Assembly (NCBI GenBank): GCA_017448905.1 | Contig: JAFSKP010000023.1 | Coordinates: 1 to 33,616 of the forward strand | Origin: Bacteroidales bacterium | GTDB lineage: Bacteria; Bacteroidota; Bacteroidia; Bacteroidales; P3 | Direction of reading: 5' to 3' | Length of the DNA: 33,616 nucleotides | Part shown: positions 7,052 to 17,000 of the stretch, piece by piece | Layout: the number at the start of each line of letters is the position of its first letter | How positions within the stretch are numbered: position 1 is the first letter of the stretch | The notes under the pieces: generated by a model | The model's input: only the letters and a program-made list of their open reading frames with translations | What the model was told of the DNA's origin: nothing | The model's database searches: none | Made by a program: the position numbers and the translations under genes

Positions 7052-10000
7052 CTACTCCTGTTCGCGTCCGTGGCAGTTCTTGTATTTCTTGCCGCTGCCG
7101 CAGGGACACGGGTCGTTGCGGCCCACCTTCTTCTCCACATGCACCGGCTGTGGCTTCTCGCGCGGTGCGGTACGCTGGGCTTCGGGAGCATCGTTGCGGC
7201 TCGTACGCAGCCCCTTTCGGTTCATCTCAGGCTGACGGGCTTCCTTCATCTCGCTCTCCTGCTTGACAGGCAGACTGGCACGGCTGAGGAACGATGCAAT
7301 CTGTCGGTTGATTTCGAGCAACATCTTCTCGAAGAGGTTGAACGACTCGAACTTGTAGATGAGCAATGGATCTTTCTGCTCGTAGGAGGCGTTCTGCACC
7401 GAGGTCTTCAGCTCGTCGAGTTCACGAAGATGTTCCTTCCACATGTCGTCGATGATGGCAAGGGTGATATTCTTTTCGATGGAGAGCTGCACCTCGCGAC
7501 CGCCGTTGTCGTAGGCCTTCTGCACCGGGCAGATGACATTCATGGTCTTCACGCCATCGGTGATGGGGAAGACGATGTTCTGGTAGCGGGTATTGTCGTG
7601 TATGTTCTTGATAAAAGGCAGAGCCAGCTCGGCAAGACGCTGCATGCGCTCCTTATAGGCGTTGTAGGTGAGACCGTAGAGTTTCTCCACCATGTCGGTT
7701 CCACGCGAATTGAAGAGTTCTCGCTCCGTGAATGGCACGTCGAGTGCGAAGACGCGTATCATCTCCATCTTGAACCCCTCGAAGTCGTGGTTCTGGTCGG
7801 CATCGTTGTACAGCAGCTCGCAGGTGTCGTAGAACATGTTGCTGATGTCGATGCTCAACCGGTCACCATAGAGGGCGTTGCGGCGCTTGTTGTAGATGAC
7901 AGTACGCTGGTTGTTCATCACGTCGTCGTACTCGAGCAGACGTTTACGCATACCGAAGTTGTTCTCCTCAACCTTCTTCTGCGCACGTTCTATCTGTTTG
8001 GTGATCATCGAATGCTGGATAACCTCACCTTCCTGCAAGCCCATGCGGTCCATGATTGATGCTATACGCTCCGAACCGAAGATGCGCATCAGGTCGTCCT
8101 CGAGCGAGACATAGAACAGCGAGCTGCCAGGGTCACCCTGACGACCGGCACGGCCTCGCAACTGGCGGTCGACACGGCGGCTCTCATGACGCTCTGTGCC
8201 GATGATGGCAAGGCCGCCACGCTCACGCACGTCGCCTTTCAGCTTGATGTCGGTACCACGACCTGCCATGTTGGTGGCAATGGTCACACGGCCTGGCTCG
8301 CCGGCCTCGGCAACAATGTCGGCCTCTTTCTTATGAAGCTTGGCGTTGAGGACATTATGGCTGATATTGCGCATCTTGAGCATCTTGCTTAGCAGCTCGG
8401 AGGTCTCGACCGATGTTGTACCCACCAGCACAGGGCGGCCCTCGCCACGCAGACGCTCTATCTCGTCGATGACAGCCTTGAACTTCTCGCGCTTGGTCTT
8501 ATATATCATGTCGTCCATGTCGACACGGGCTATAGGACGGTTGGTAGGAATAACCACGACGTCGAGCTTGTAGATATTCCAGAACTCGCCGGCTTCAGTC
8601 TCGGCAGTACCGGTCATGCCAGCCAGTTTCTTGTACATGCGGAAATAGTTCTGCAGCGTGATGGTGGCATATGTCTGTGTGGCGGCCTCAACCTTGGCGC
8701 TCTCCTTGGCCTCGACGGCCTGGTGCAGACCGTCGCTCCATCGGCGACCCTCCATGATGCGGCCTGTCTGCTCATCGACAATCTTGACTTGACGATCCTC
8801 GGTGAGGACATAGTCAACATCCTTCTCGAAGAGGGTATAGGCCTTCAGCAACTGGTCGACGGTGTGGACACGGTCGCTCTGGACAGCGAAATTGTTGTAG
8901 ATCTCTTCCTTGCGCTTAGCCTTCTCCTCCGGCGAGAGATCCTCTTTCTCGAGGTCTGCAATCTCGGCGCCGACATCGGGCAGCTGGTAGAAACGGCGGT
9001 CCTCACCCATGTCGGCAAGATAGTCCATACCCTTATCGGTGAGTTCAACCGTACGCTGCTTCTCATCGACGACAAAATAAAGCTCGTCGTCGATGATGTG
9101 CATATACTTGTTCTGCTCCTGCATGTAGAAGTTCTCGGTCTTCTGGAGCAGGGTCTTGACGCCAGTCTCGCTGAGGAACTTGATGAGAGCCTTGTTTTTG
9201 GGCAAACCGCGGTAGGCACGCAGCAAGGCCATAGCTCCTGGCTGGTCGGGTTTCTGGTCGAGGTTGTCGCCCAGCTCGCGCTTGGCATCGGCCAGGATAG
9301 TGGTCACAAGCGTACGCTGGATGTTGTAGAGTTTCTCGATGACGGGTTTGAAACGGTCAAACTCCTGGTCATCGCCCTTGGCGGTGGGACCGCTGATGAT
9401 GAGAGGCGTACGGGCATCGTCGATGAGCACGGAGTCCACCTCGTCGACGATGGCATAGTTGTGGCCGCGCTGCACCAGCTCGTCGGGGTTGCGGCTCATG
9501 TTGTCGCGAAGGTAGTCGAAACCAAACTCATTGTTGGTGCCATACGTGATGTCGGCATTGTAGGCAGCTTTGCGTTCGTCGCTGTGAGGCTCATGCTTGT
9601 CGATGCAGTCGACCGTAAGCCCGTGGAACTCGAAGAGCATGCCCATCCATTCAGAGTCACGCTTGGCGAGGTAGTCGTTGACGGTGACCACATGGACACC
9701 CTTGCCGGGGAGCGCGTTGAGGTAGACCGGCAGCGTGGCTACGAGGGTCTTACCCTCGCCTGTAGCCATCTCTGCGATTTTGCCGCTGTGCAGCACTACG
9801 CCGCCGATGAGCTGCACGTCGTAGTGCACCATGTCCCACTTGATCATGTTGCCGCCGGCCATCCAGCTGTTCTTGTAATGGGCTTTGCCGTCGGCATCGA
9901 TGTTGACGCTCTCGCGATGTGCAGAGAGGTCGCGGTCGTGGTCGTTGGCTGTTACGACGACCTCCTCGTTTTCGGCAAAACGGCGGGCAGTCTCCTTAAC

Positions 10001-10342
10001 GACTGCAAAGGCCTCCGGAAGAATGTCATTCAGTATCTTCTGCGTCTTGTCGTACGAAGTCTTCTCTAGCTCGTCGATACGCTTGTAGAGTTGTTCCTTC
10101 TCGTCGACAGGCATGTCGTACTCATCCTCGATGCGCTGCTTCAACTGGACCAGCTCATTCTCTTCGTCACGAATCTCATCCTGAATGCGATTCTTGAACT
10201 CAACGGTTTTTGCACGAAGATTGTCATTGGATAATTTCTGGATTTCTGGATATACTTTGAGCGTCGCATCCAAAAACGGCTGTACCTCCTTGAGGTCACG
10301 CTGCGACTTGCTGCCAAACAGTTTGCTTAAAAATTCAAACAT
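7052..10342 (-). CDS. secA: Preprotein translocase ATPase SecA
   Basis: The ATPase motor that drives unfolded precursors through SecYEG; all exported proteins here depend on it. 1096 residues, the long Bacteroidota form, with an extra charged insertion near residues 55-100 compared with E. coli (901). Visible: Walker A ATGEGKT (193-199), [24 protein letters not shown], the DEAD-like Walker [20 protein letters not shown] (300 onward), the helicase-2 motifs [10 protein letters not shown] and [14 protein letters not shown], and the C-terminal zinc-binding tail with [14 protein letters not shown] for SecB/phospholipid contacts. The start [12 protein letters not shown] is standard. A -7 box on the minus strand lies at 10419-10426, and a terminator follows at 6972-7000. 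Confidence 0.99.
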   Translation of the reverse strand: MFEFLSKLFGSKSQRDLKEVQPFLDATLKVYPEIQKLSNDNLRAKTVEFKNRIQDEIRDEENELVQLKQRIEDEYDMPVDEKEQLYKRIDELEKTSYDKTQKILNDILPEAFAVVKETARRFAENEEVVVTANDHDRDLSAHRESVNIDADGKAHYKNSWMAGGNMIKWDMVHYDVQLIGGVVLHSGKIAEMATGEGKTLVATLPVYLNALPGKGVHVVTVNDYLAKRDSEWMGMLFEFHGLTVDCIDKHEPHSDERKAAYNADITYGTNNEFGFDYLRDNMSRNPDELVQRGHNYAIVDEVDSVLIDDARTPLIISGPTAKGDDQEFDRFKPVIEKLYNIQRTLVTTILADAKRELGDNLDQKPDQPGAMALLRAYRGLPKNKALIKFLSETGVKTLLQKTENFYMQEQNKYMHIIDDELYFVVDEKQRTVELTDKGMDYLADMGEDRRFYQLPDVGAEIADLEKEDLSPEEKAKRKEEIYNNFAVQSDRVHTVDQLLKAYTLFEKDVDYVLTEDRQVKIVDEQTGRIMEGRRWSDGLHQAVEAKESAKVEAATQTYATITLQNYFRMYKKLAGMTGTAETEAGEFWNIYKLDVVVIPTNRPIARVDMDDMIYKTKREKFKAVIDEIERLRGEGRPVLVGTTSVETSELLSKMLKMRNISHNVLNAKLHKKEADIVAEAGEPGRVTIATNMAGRGTDIKLKGDVRERGGLAIIGTERHESRRVDRQLRGRAGRQGDPGSSLFYVSLEDDLMRIFGSERIASIMDRMGLQEGEVIQHSMITKQIERAQKKVEENNFGMRKRLLEYDDVMNNQRTVIYNKRRNALYGDRLSIDISNMFYDTCELLYNDADQNHDFEGFKMEMIRVFALDVPFTERELFNSRGTDMVEKLYGLTYNAYKERMQRLAELALPFIKNIHDNTRYQNIVFPITDGVKTMNVICPVQKAYDNGGREVQLSIEKNITLAIIDDMWKEHLRELDELKTSVQNASYEQKDPLLIYKFESFNLFEKMLLEINRQIASFLSRASLPVKQESEMKEARQPEMNRKGLRTSRNDAPEAQRTAPREKPQPVHVEKKVGRNDPCPCGSGKKYKNCHGREQE

Positions 10343-10418
10343 TTTTCTGTCTATACATTTTTATTATTACACTACAATACAATCTGTTGTAAGCATTATG
10401 CCACAACAAAGCGATTCG

Positions 10419-10426
10419 CAAAGATA
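10419..10426 (-). promoter_or_regulatory. Bacteroidetes -7 box for secA
   Basis: Minus-strand TATCTTTG followed by C, 77 bp before the secA start codon. The 10343-10649 gap is a divergent promoter region, A/T-rich, with nothing else recognisable. Confidence 0.6.
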
Positions 10427-10568
10427 TAAAAAAAACTCTTTGTACACCACATTTTTCGTACAGCCTTTCCAAAAAGATGCATCATCAAGCATTAGTTTAC
10501 CATTCCACATCATACAACTGTCATAAAAAAAAACTTTTGTCCATAGCCGATTATTCAAAAAAAAAAAC

Positions 10569-10576
10569 TACTTTTG
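10569..10576 (+). promoter_or_regulatory. Bacteroidetes -7 box for gmhA
   Basis: TACTTTTG followed by CACA, 74 bp upstream of the gmhA ATG. No clear TTTG at -33. Confidence 0.6.
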
Positions 10577-10649
10577 CACACTCTTCCTACAGTGACGACA
10601 CACCCTTCTAATGCGTTTTTATAACTTGATATCTGCAAATTAGTATCTT

Positions 10650-11282
10650 ATGAAACCCGAACTGACGATTGATTCTATCGGTGAAAAGAGTAGAGAGTAC
10701 ATCATCTCATCTTCCGTCGAACAGAGTATAGCCGTCAAGCAAGCCATACTCGGCGACGGCGACTTCATGCACCGCATCGGACAGGCAGCCTGCCTTATGG
10801 CCGCATCGCTTCAGAACGGCGGCAAAGTACATTTCTGCGGCAACGGCGGCAGTGCCGCCGATGCACAGCACCTCGCCGCCGAGCTCAGCGGACGCTTCTA
10901 CTACGACCGCCCCCCTCTCAACGCCGAAGCCCTGCACTGCAACAGCTCGTACCTCACCGCCGTAGGCAACGACTACGGATACGAGCAGGTCTTCGCACGC
11001 CTGCTGCAAGGCACGGCACGTCGCGGCGACGTGCTGGTGGGCATAAGCACCTCCGGCAACTCTGCCAACATCTTGCGTGCCTACGAAGTATGCGACAAGA
11101 TGGGCATCATAACCATCTCCATGACCGGACAAACCGGCGGCAAAATGAAAGAGCACTCCACACTGTTGCTCAACGTACCATCCACCGACACTCCCCGCAT
11201 ACAGGAATGCCACATCATGATAGGGCACATCATCTGCGAAATCATTGAATCCACATTATTCCCCAAAACAGCACAACCATGA
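10650..11282 (+). CDS. gmhA: D-sedoheptulose-7-phosphate isomerase
   Basis: Converts sedoheptulose 7-phosphate to glycero-manno-heptose 7-phosphate, the first step of ADP-heptose synthesis for lipopolysaccharide core or surface glycans; cytoplasmic. 210 residues, a single SIS domain of the expected length. The signature block CGNGGSAADAQHLAAELSGRF (about 63-83) carries the phosphate-binding Ser/Gly residues and the active-site Glu78. GISTSGNSANIL is the second sugar-phosphate loop, and a conserved C-terminal QECHIMIGH block holds the catalytic His region. A -7 box lies at 10569. Its TGA overlaps the ATG of the next gene by 4 bp, so the YARHG lipoprotein is probably translationally coupled. 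The other heptose genes (hldE, gmhB) are not here. Confidence 0.93.
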   Translation: MKPELTIDSIGEKSREYIISSSVEQSIAVKQAILGDGDFMHRIGQAACLMAASLQNGGKVHFCGNGGSAADAQHLAAELSGRFYYDRPPLNAEALHCNSSYLTAVGNDYGYEQVFARLLQGTARRGDVLVGISTSGNSANILRAYEVCDKMGIITISMTGQTGGKMKEHSTLLLNVPSTDTPRIQECHIMIGHIICEIIESTLFPKTAQP

Positions 11283-12130
11283 AAAAGAGCAAACTCCACG
11301 TCCTTGGCGCAATTGCCTTGGCGGCAGCATTCTGCGTCGGCAGCTGCAATTCGGCAACAAATTCGTCACAAAACGGGGGGTCGGTCATCTCCACTGACGA
11401 CCCTGCAGAGACAAAACCAATCACCCGCGATATCGAGTTTATGGCATTCATGCACCACTTCGCCGAAGACCCGGAATTCCAGTTGCAACACGTCAGATTC
11501 CCCCTCGGCAAACTCTCCTACGCCAACATCCCCGACCCCGACGACGACGGCAACTGGCTCCCCGACGACTTCACCGAGCGTTACTGGCTCCTCAGCATCG
11601 GCAACTATATGCGCGTCGATGCACCCGGATACTTCACGTGGCTCGACGACAACAAAATCAAGTATGACTACAATTCCTCACTGCTCGACGAACCCACGGG
11701 CGAATTCGGAGACGAGTACACCTTCGAGAAAATCGACGGGGAATGGTATGTCACCCAGGGCGACTACTACGGAAGCGACGTGGGGATTGCCGACGACCAG
11801 GCCTGTTATGTCGCCTCTCGCAACAAAGAGTTTCTCAAGGCACATACCAAACCTTTCGAGCCCTACGTGTACGACGGCACCCCAGGCGACTACCCACAGG
11901 CCTCCGACCGCCTGCTCACCGACGACGACCTGCAAGGGCTGGACAAAAAGCAACTGCGTCTGATGCGCAACGAAATCATGGCCCGCCACGGATACACATT
12001 CCAAAGCAAGGACCTGGCCAAGCATTTCAACGCTCTCCCATGGTACTCGGCCCTCTTCAGAAATGTCGAACCCTTCCTGACAGATATCGAGAAGGAGAAT
12101 ATCGCATTTATCAAGTCAAAAGAGAAATAA
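11279..12130 (+). CDS. YARHG-domain lipoprotein
   Basis: A 283-residue predicted lipoprotein. The signal peptide ends in CVGSC (lipidated Cys23), followed by a Ser/Asn/Thr-rich tether. The middle part (~50-205), rich in Asp, Tyr and Trp, has no family I recognise. The C-terminal ~70 residues are a YARHG domain: LLTDDDLQGLDKKQLRLMRN, then EIMARHGYTFQSKDL and PWYSALF. YARHG domains are found in bacterial envelope proteins and are thought to bind extracellular ligands or peptidoglycan-associated targets; this is not settled. Its ATG overlaps the gmhA stop by 4 bp, which implies co-translation. The functional link to heptose synthesis is unclear. Confidence 0.8.
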   Translation: MKKSKLHVLGAIALAAAFCVGSCNSATNSSQNGGSVISTDDPAETKPITRDIEFMAFMHHFAEDPEFQLQHVRFPLGKLSYANIPDPDDDGNWLPDDFTERYWLLSIGNYMRVDAPGYFTWLDDNKIKYDYNSSLLDEPTGEFGDEYTFEKIDGEWYVTQGDYYGSDVGIADDQACYVASRNKEFLKAHTKPFEPYVYDGTPGDYPQASDRLLTDDDLQGLDKKQLRLMRNEIMARHGYTFQSKDLAKHFNALPWYSALFRNVEPFLTDIEKENIAFIKSKEK

Positions 12131-12144
12131 TCAAAAAAAAGTTG

Positions 12145-12152
12145 TACCTTTG
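12145..12152 (+). promoter_or_regulatory. Bacteroidetes -7 box for kamA
   Basis: TACCTTTG followed by CAC, 71 bp upstream of the kamA ATG and after the YARHG gene stop, so kamA probably has its own transcript. Confidence 0.6.
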
Positions 12153-12222
12153 CACTGCGAACAGTGTGTCTCCATATCACACACTCATACATATATTGCA
12201 TTGAAAATAAAACAATAATAAA

Positions 12223-13473
12223 ATGAAAGTAAACCACAGAAAAGAACTGTTTCCGAACGTCACCGACCAGCAGTGGAACGACTGGAAATGGCAGGTCAAG
12301 AACCGCATCGAAACCTACGAACAGCTGAGCCAGTATTTCACCTTCGCCCCCGAAGAGGCCGAAGGCATCAAGAAGGCCCTCGCCAAATTCCGTATGGCCA
12401 TCACGCCTTACTATCTGAGTCTCATCGACCCTAACGACCCCTACGACCCCATCCGCCGTCAGGCCATCCCCGCCGGTGCCGAGTGCAACATCGCCCCAGC
12501 CGACCTCAACGACCCCCTGCACGAGGACGAGGACTCCCCTGCCCCTGGCCTTACGCACCGCTATCCGGACCGCGTTCTTTTCCTCATCACCGACATGTGC
12601 TCCATGTACTGTCGTCACTGCACTCGCCGCCGCTTCGCCGGCCAGAAGGACGACGAGTCGCCTAGCGAGCGCATCGAGAAGTGCCTGGCCTACATCGAGA
12701 AGACCCCACAGGTGCGCGACGTGCTTCTCAGCGGTGGCGACTGCCTGATGGTCAGCGACCAGAAACTGGAGTACATCATCCAGCGTCTGCGTGCCATTCC
12801 GCATGTAGAGATTGTACGCCTCGGCAGCCGCACCCCCGTGGTATGTCCGCAGCGCATCACCCCTGAATTATGCGAAATGCTGAAAAAATACCACCCCATC
12901 TGGCTCAACACCCACTTCAACCACCCCAACGAGTTCACCCCAGAGGCCGAACAGGCTCTCGCCCGTCTGGCCAATGCCGGCATACCGCTGGGCAACCAGA
13001 CTGTACTGCTGCGCGGCGTCAACGACTGCGTCCACGTGATGAAGAAACTCATGCACGAACTGGTCCGCAACCGCGTGCGTCCCTACTACATCTACCAGTG
13101 CGACCTCTCGATGGGGCTCGAGCATTTCCGCACCCCCGTCAGCAAGGGCATCGAAATCATCGAGAACCTCCGCGGCCATACCAGCGGCTACGCCGTGCCC
13201 ACCTTCGTGGTTGACGCCCCCGGCGGCGGCGGCAAAACCCCGGTCATGCCACAATACGTCATCTCGCAGAGCCCCGACAAGGTTATCCTCCGCAACTTCG
13301 AAGGCGTCATCACCACCTACACCGAACCGCGTGAATACCACGAGGAATGCCACTGCCCCGCTTGCGAGGAGAAACGCCGCGTCGACGAAGGCGTCGCCAG
13401 CCTGCTCGAAACCGACCGCATGGCTCTCGAGCCCAGCCACCTCATGCGCCACGAGAGGAACAAGAAAAACTGA
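12223..13473 (+). CDS. kamA: L-lysine 2,3-aminomutase (radical SAM, PLP)
   Basis: Interconverts L-lysine and L-beta-lysine using S-adenosylmethionine, a 4Fe-4S cluster and pyridoxal phosphate. 416 residues, the usual length for the clostridial-type enzyme. The cluster motif is Cys126-x3-Cys130-x2-Cys133 (MCSMYCRHCTRRRFAG), GGD follows at ~171, and the PLP lysine is Lys338 in DAPGGGGKTP. Asp294 (YQCD) and Asp331 (VVDAPG) match the two Asp that bind the lysine amino group in the Clostridium enzyme. This distinguishes it from EpmB-type proteins, which are also shorter. Beta-lysine is either the first intermediate of lysine fermentation or an osmolyte; the B12-dependent next enzyme (kamDE) is not in the window. 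It has its own -7 box at 12145. Confidence 0.93.
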   Translation: MKVNHRKELFPNVTDQQWNDWKWQVKNRIETYEQLSQYFTFAPEEAEGIKKALAKFRMAITPYYLSLIDPNDPYDPIRRQAIPAGAECNIAPADLNDPLHEDEDSPAPGLTHRYPDRVLFLITDMCSMYCRHCTRRRFAGQKDDESPSERIEKCLAYIEKTPQVRDVLLSGGDCLMVSDQKLEYIIQRLRAIPHVEIVRLGSRTPVVCPQRITPELCEMLKKYHPIWLNTHFNHPNEFTPEAEQALARLANAGIPLGNQTVLLRGVNDCVHVMKKLMHELVRNRVRPYYIYQCDLSMGLEHFRTPVSKGIEIIENLRGHTSGYAVPTFVVDAPGGGGKTPVMPQYVISQSPDKVILRNFEGVITTYTEPREYHEECHCPACEEKRRVDEGVASLLETDRMALEPSHLMRHERNKKN

Positions 13474-13498
13474 AAGGTGAAAAATTGAAGATTGATAA
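13471..13498 (+). repeat. Heptamer arm (TTGAARR family) starting at the kamA stop codon
   Basis: TGAAAGG, TGAAAAA, TTGAAGA and TTGATAA follow with 7-bp period, the first T being that of the kamA TGA. It is the complement-type partner of the TTCAACT array at 13554-13588. Confidence 0.65.
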
Positions 13499-14015
13499 TA
13501 TCATAGCAAGCAGAACACTATGGCGCGTATTTCTATGCGCCATAGTGTTTACTTTCAACTTTCAACTCTCAACCCTCAACTCTCAAGAGGTCTACCCCAT
13601 GTACTACCCCTGCCGAAGCGAGACCGGCGAATGGGGCTATACAGACGAGGAGGGCGATTGGGCAATCCAACCAGCTTACGACGCCGTACTCTACGAAACC
13701 AACGGTGGCATGTATCCTGTCTCGGTCAAGGGCAAATGGGGATTTGTCGGCGTCAGCGGCGAGTCGCTCACCGAGGTGAAATACGATGCCGCTGTATGCG
13801 AGATAGACTATGTAAAGAACAAATACACTGCATACTATGCAGCCCTACGGCAAAAAGGCAAATGGGCTTTCATCGATGTCCAGGGGCGTTTCGTCACCGA
13901 CTTCAAATACGATGAAGTGCTTATTATGAACGGCAAATACATCATCCGCGTTCGTGAGGGCAAGCGTATACGCAGCGGCTTCCTCACCGAAGACGGCAAA
14001 GAGGTGTGGAACTAG
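13485..14015 (+). CDS. WG-repeat protein, probably exported
   Basis: From MYYPCRSE onward (codon at 13599) the protein carries successive WG/beta repeats: GEWGYTDEEGDWAIQPAYD, KGKWGFVGVSG...KYDA, KGKWAFIDVQGRFVTDFKYDE, then RIRSGFLTEDGKEVWN. WG repeats form beta-propeller-like or stacked folds in secreted or cell-surface proteins, usually of unknown role. The start is uncertain. If translation begins at the TTG at 13485, an n-region with Arg, the hydrophobic stretch WRVFLCAIVFTFNF and LSTLNSQ would make a plausible signal peptide, most of whose end is encoded by a heptamer repeat. If it begins at ATG 13599, the product is ~139 residues without export signal. The TTG start would place a strong hairpin inside the coding sequence. 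The restriction-methylation gene follows after 3 bp. Confidence 0.6.
   Translation: MKIDNIIASRTLWRVFLCAIVFTFNFQLSTLNSQEVYPMYYPCRSETGEWGYTDEEGDWAIQPAYDAVLYETNGGMYPVSVKGKWGFVGVSGESLTEVKYDAAVCEIDYVKNKYTAYYAALRQKGKWAFIDVQGRFVTDFKYDEVLIMNGKYIIRVREGKRIRSGFLTEDGKEVWN
13514..13549 (+). terminator. Long perfect hairpin after kamA (terminator or attenuator)
   Basis: AACACTATGGCGC (13514-13526) pairs perfectly with GCGCCATAGTGTT (13537-13549). The stem can extend inward through a G-U and two A-T pairs to a TTTC loop. A T/C-rich stretch (TACTTTCAAC) follows. It lies 40 bp past the kamA stop and before or inside the start region of the WG-repeat gene, so it could end kamA transcription or attenuate the genes behind it. 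Confidence 0.6.
13554..13588 (+). repeat. Five YTCAACY heptamers
   Basis: TTCAACT, TTCAACT, CTCAACC, CTCAACT and CTCAAGA follow at 7-bp spacing. In the WG-repeat frame they encode the end of the putative signal peptide (FNFQLSTLNSQ). Confidence 0.9.
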
Positions 14016-14018
14016 ATT

Positions 14019-17000
14019 ATGACTACCGACAGACAACAGGCCGCTGCTGCAAGCGAGTTCTCCCTGCGTTGGAGCGGCAAGGGATATGAGAAAGGCGACA
14101 CACAGAAGTTCTGGCTCGAACTGCTGCAGAAAGTATATGGGGTTGAAGATTCCTACAGCTTCGTCGAGTTCGAGGACAGGGTGATGGTGGACAGCACCAA
14201 CTTCATGGATGTATACCTGCCCAGTACCCGCGTGCTCATCGAGCAGAAGAGCATCGACAAAGACCTCGGTGCCCCTATCCACCAGAGCGACGGTGCGATG
14301 CTCAACCCCTTCCAGCAGGCCAAGAAGTACATCGTCGGATTGCCGCTGAGCCGCCATCCACGTTGGGTGGTGACCTGCAACTTCCGCGAGTTCTGGGTGT
14401 ACGATATGGAGCAACCTAACGGCGAGCCGCAAAAGATACAGCTTGCCAATCTTGCGAAGGAGTACTACCGGTTGCAATTCATCGTAGACACCAAGAGCGA
14501 GCATATCACCAAGGAGATGCAGGTGTCGATGCAGGCTGGCGAAATTGTGGGCCGCATCTACGAGGCTTTGTTGCGTCAATACTGGAGCACGGGCGGCTCA
14601 TGGAGTACGGGCGGCTCGCCCGTAGCCGGGAGTACGGGCGGCTCGCCCGTGGCCGGGAGTACGGGCGGCTCGCCCGTGGCCGGGAGTACGGGCGGCTCGC
14701 CCGTGAAATCACAGGCCAGCGGCCTGTGCTCCGACCCCGAGATACTCCGCTGGCTCAACATCCTCTGTGTCCGCATCGTCTTCTGCCTCTATGCCGAGGA
14801 CGCAGGCGTCTTCGCCCACGACCAGTTCCACAACTATCTGGCCACCTACGAAGCCAAAGACCTTCGCTCGGCCCTTATCCGTCTCTTCGAAACTCTTAAT
14901 ACGCCACAAGAAAAGCGCAGCAAATACCTTCAGGACGACCTCAAGGCTTTCCCCTATACCAACGGAGGACTCTTTGCAGAAGAGATTGAGATACCTCAGT
15001 TCACCGACGAACTGAAGCGCACCCTTCTCGACAATGCCAGCCTCGACTTCGACTGGAGCGAGATTTCGCCTACAATCTTCGGGGCCGTCTTCGAGAGCAC
15101 GCTGAACCCCATGACGCGCCGCAGCGGCGGCATGCACTACACCAGCATCGAGAACATCCACAAGGTTATCGACCCGCTGTTCCTCAATGACCTGCGCCAT
15201 GAGCTGGACGAGATACTGGAGGTGAAGGTGGAGAAGGAACGTCGCAAACGGCTCGATGCCTATCAGGACAAGCTCTCGCAGCTCACCTTCCTCGATCCCG
15301 CCTGCGGCAGCGGCAACTTCCTCACCGAGACCTACCTCTCGCTGCGCCGTCTGGAGAACGAGGTCATCAATGCCCGCCACCATGGCCAGTCGTTCCTCGG
15401 CATTGAGGAAGCCAACCCCATCAAGGTCAGCATCAACCAGTTCTACGGCATCGAAATCAACGACTTCGCCGTCACCGTCGCCACCACGGCTCTGTGGATA
15501 TCGGAGGCGCAGATGCTCCGCGAGACAGAGCGCCTTATCCACCGCGACATCGACTTCCTGCCGCTGAAAAGCTACAGCAACATCCGCGAAGGGAACGCGT
15601 TGAGGATGGAGTGGGATACGCTAACCCCATCGACACAAGATAATTTCTTGGTTACAGACATTCTTAATGTTTACAAAACAGACGACTTTGATTCCGTACC
15701 AATGGTTTCGGAACAGTCATCCCCATATGGAACAGTGCATAAAGAATTGAATGTAATCGCTCACCGTGTAGAGCAAAAAGACATCAATGAACTGCTTCAT
15801 CAAGATGTGTCCCCCGTTACATATAATTACATAATGGGAAACCCCCCGTTTGTTGGCGCACGATGGATGAGCAAAGAGCAAAAACAAGATGTGATTAATG
15901 TTTTCGGAAACAAGTGGGCAGGTGTCGGCGACCTCGACTATGTTGCCTGCTGGTTTAAGAAAGCATCCTCATTGATAAGTGGCACAAATACACATGTGGC
16001 ACTTGTATCAACGAATTCTATCACCCAAGGCGGGGCTGTCGCCAATCTTTGGAAACCACTTTTTGCACAAGGCGTACACATAGATTTTGCTTGGCGTACG
16101 TTTCGTTGGGATAGCGAGGCTTCACAAAAGGCTCACGTACATTGTGTCATCATAGGATTCTCTAAATGTCCGACCACCAATCAAAAAGCCCTCTACATCA
16201 ATAATCAACAGATTATTCCTGTTGATAATATTAATGGTTATTTGTTGGATGCACCCGACATTTTCATTGAAAAAAGAATGCGACCTCTTTGTGATGTACC
16301 TCAAATCGTGTTGGGTGGGCAACCTATCGATGATGGTAATTTTTTATTGACAGAGGAAGAAAAAGATGAATTATTGTGTCAAGAGCCACAGGCGACGCCA
16401 TTTATCCGTTCATTCTTGATGGGTAAAGATTTCATAGAGCGCCGCCCACGTTATTGCTTGTGGTTGCAAGGAGCAGATCCTTCATTGCTCCGTAGATGCC
16501 CCTCAGTGATGCGACGCGTGGAAAAAGTTAGGGAGTTCCGATTGAAGAGCAACCGCGCAAGCACATTGAAAGCGGCAGAAACACCAACCCTTTTTGGCAC
16601 CCCATTTGAATGTGAGAGTGATTATATCGCCCTGCCTAAAGTCTCTTCCGAAAACAGGAAATATATTCCGATAGATTATCTGTCGAAAGATATTATCCCC
16701 GGCGACAAGCTTTTCTGTCTACAGAATGCCTCTCTTTTTCATTTCGGCATTCTCACGTCCAATGTCCATATGGCATGGGTGCGAGCCACATGTGGAAGGC
16801 TAAAAAGCGATTATAGTTACTCTAACACTATAGTCTACAATAACTTTCCGTGGCCGACACCCAGCGATGCACAAAAGGCCAGGATTGAGCAGACGGCGCA
16901 AGCCATCCTTGACGCTCGTGCCCTCTATCCCGACAATAGCCTCGCCGACCTCTACGACGAGCTGACGATGCCCGTGGAGCTGTGCCGAGCCCATCAGGAA

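Noticed and set aside
8723..10069. Long plus-strand frame (448 codons) inside secA
   Set aside because: It lies antisense to an unmistakable secA; such open frames arise from GC-rich codon bias. Its translation shows no family features.
12223..13473. EpmB (EF-P lysine aminomutase) as identity of kamA
   Set aside because: Length 416 and presence of Asp294/Asp331 match free-lysine aminomutases; EpmB is ~340 residues.
13347..13484. WG-repeat protein starting inside kamA
   Set aside because: The first ~46 residues would be an Arg/Pro-rich shadow of the kamA C-terminus.
14604..14705. 27-bp repeats as a CRISPR array
   Set aside because: The units touch each other with no spacers, keep the reading frame of a recognisable enzyme, and no cas genes are near.
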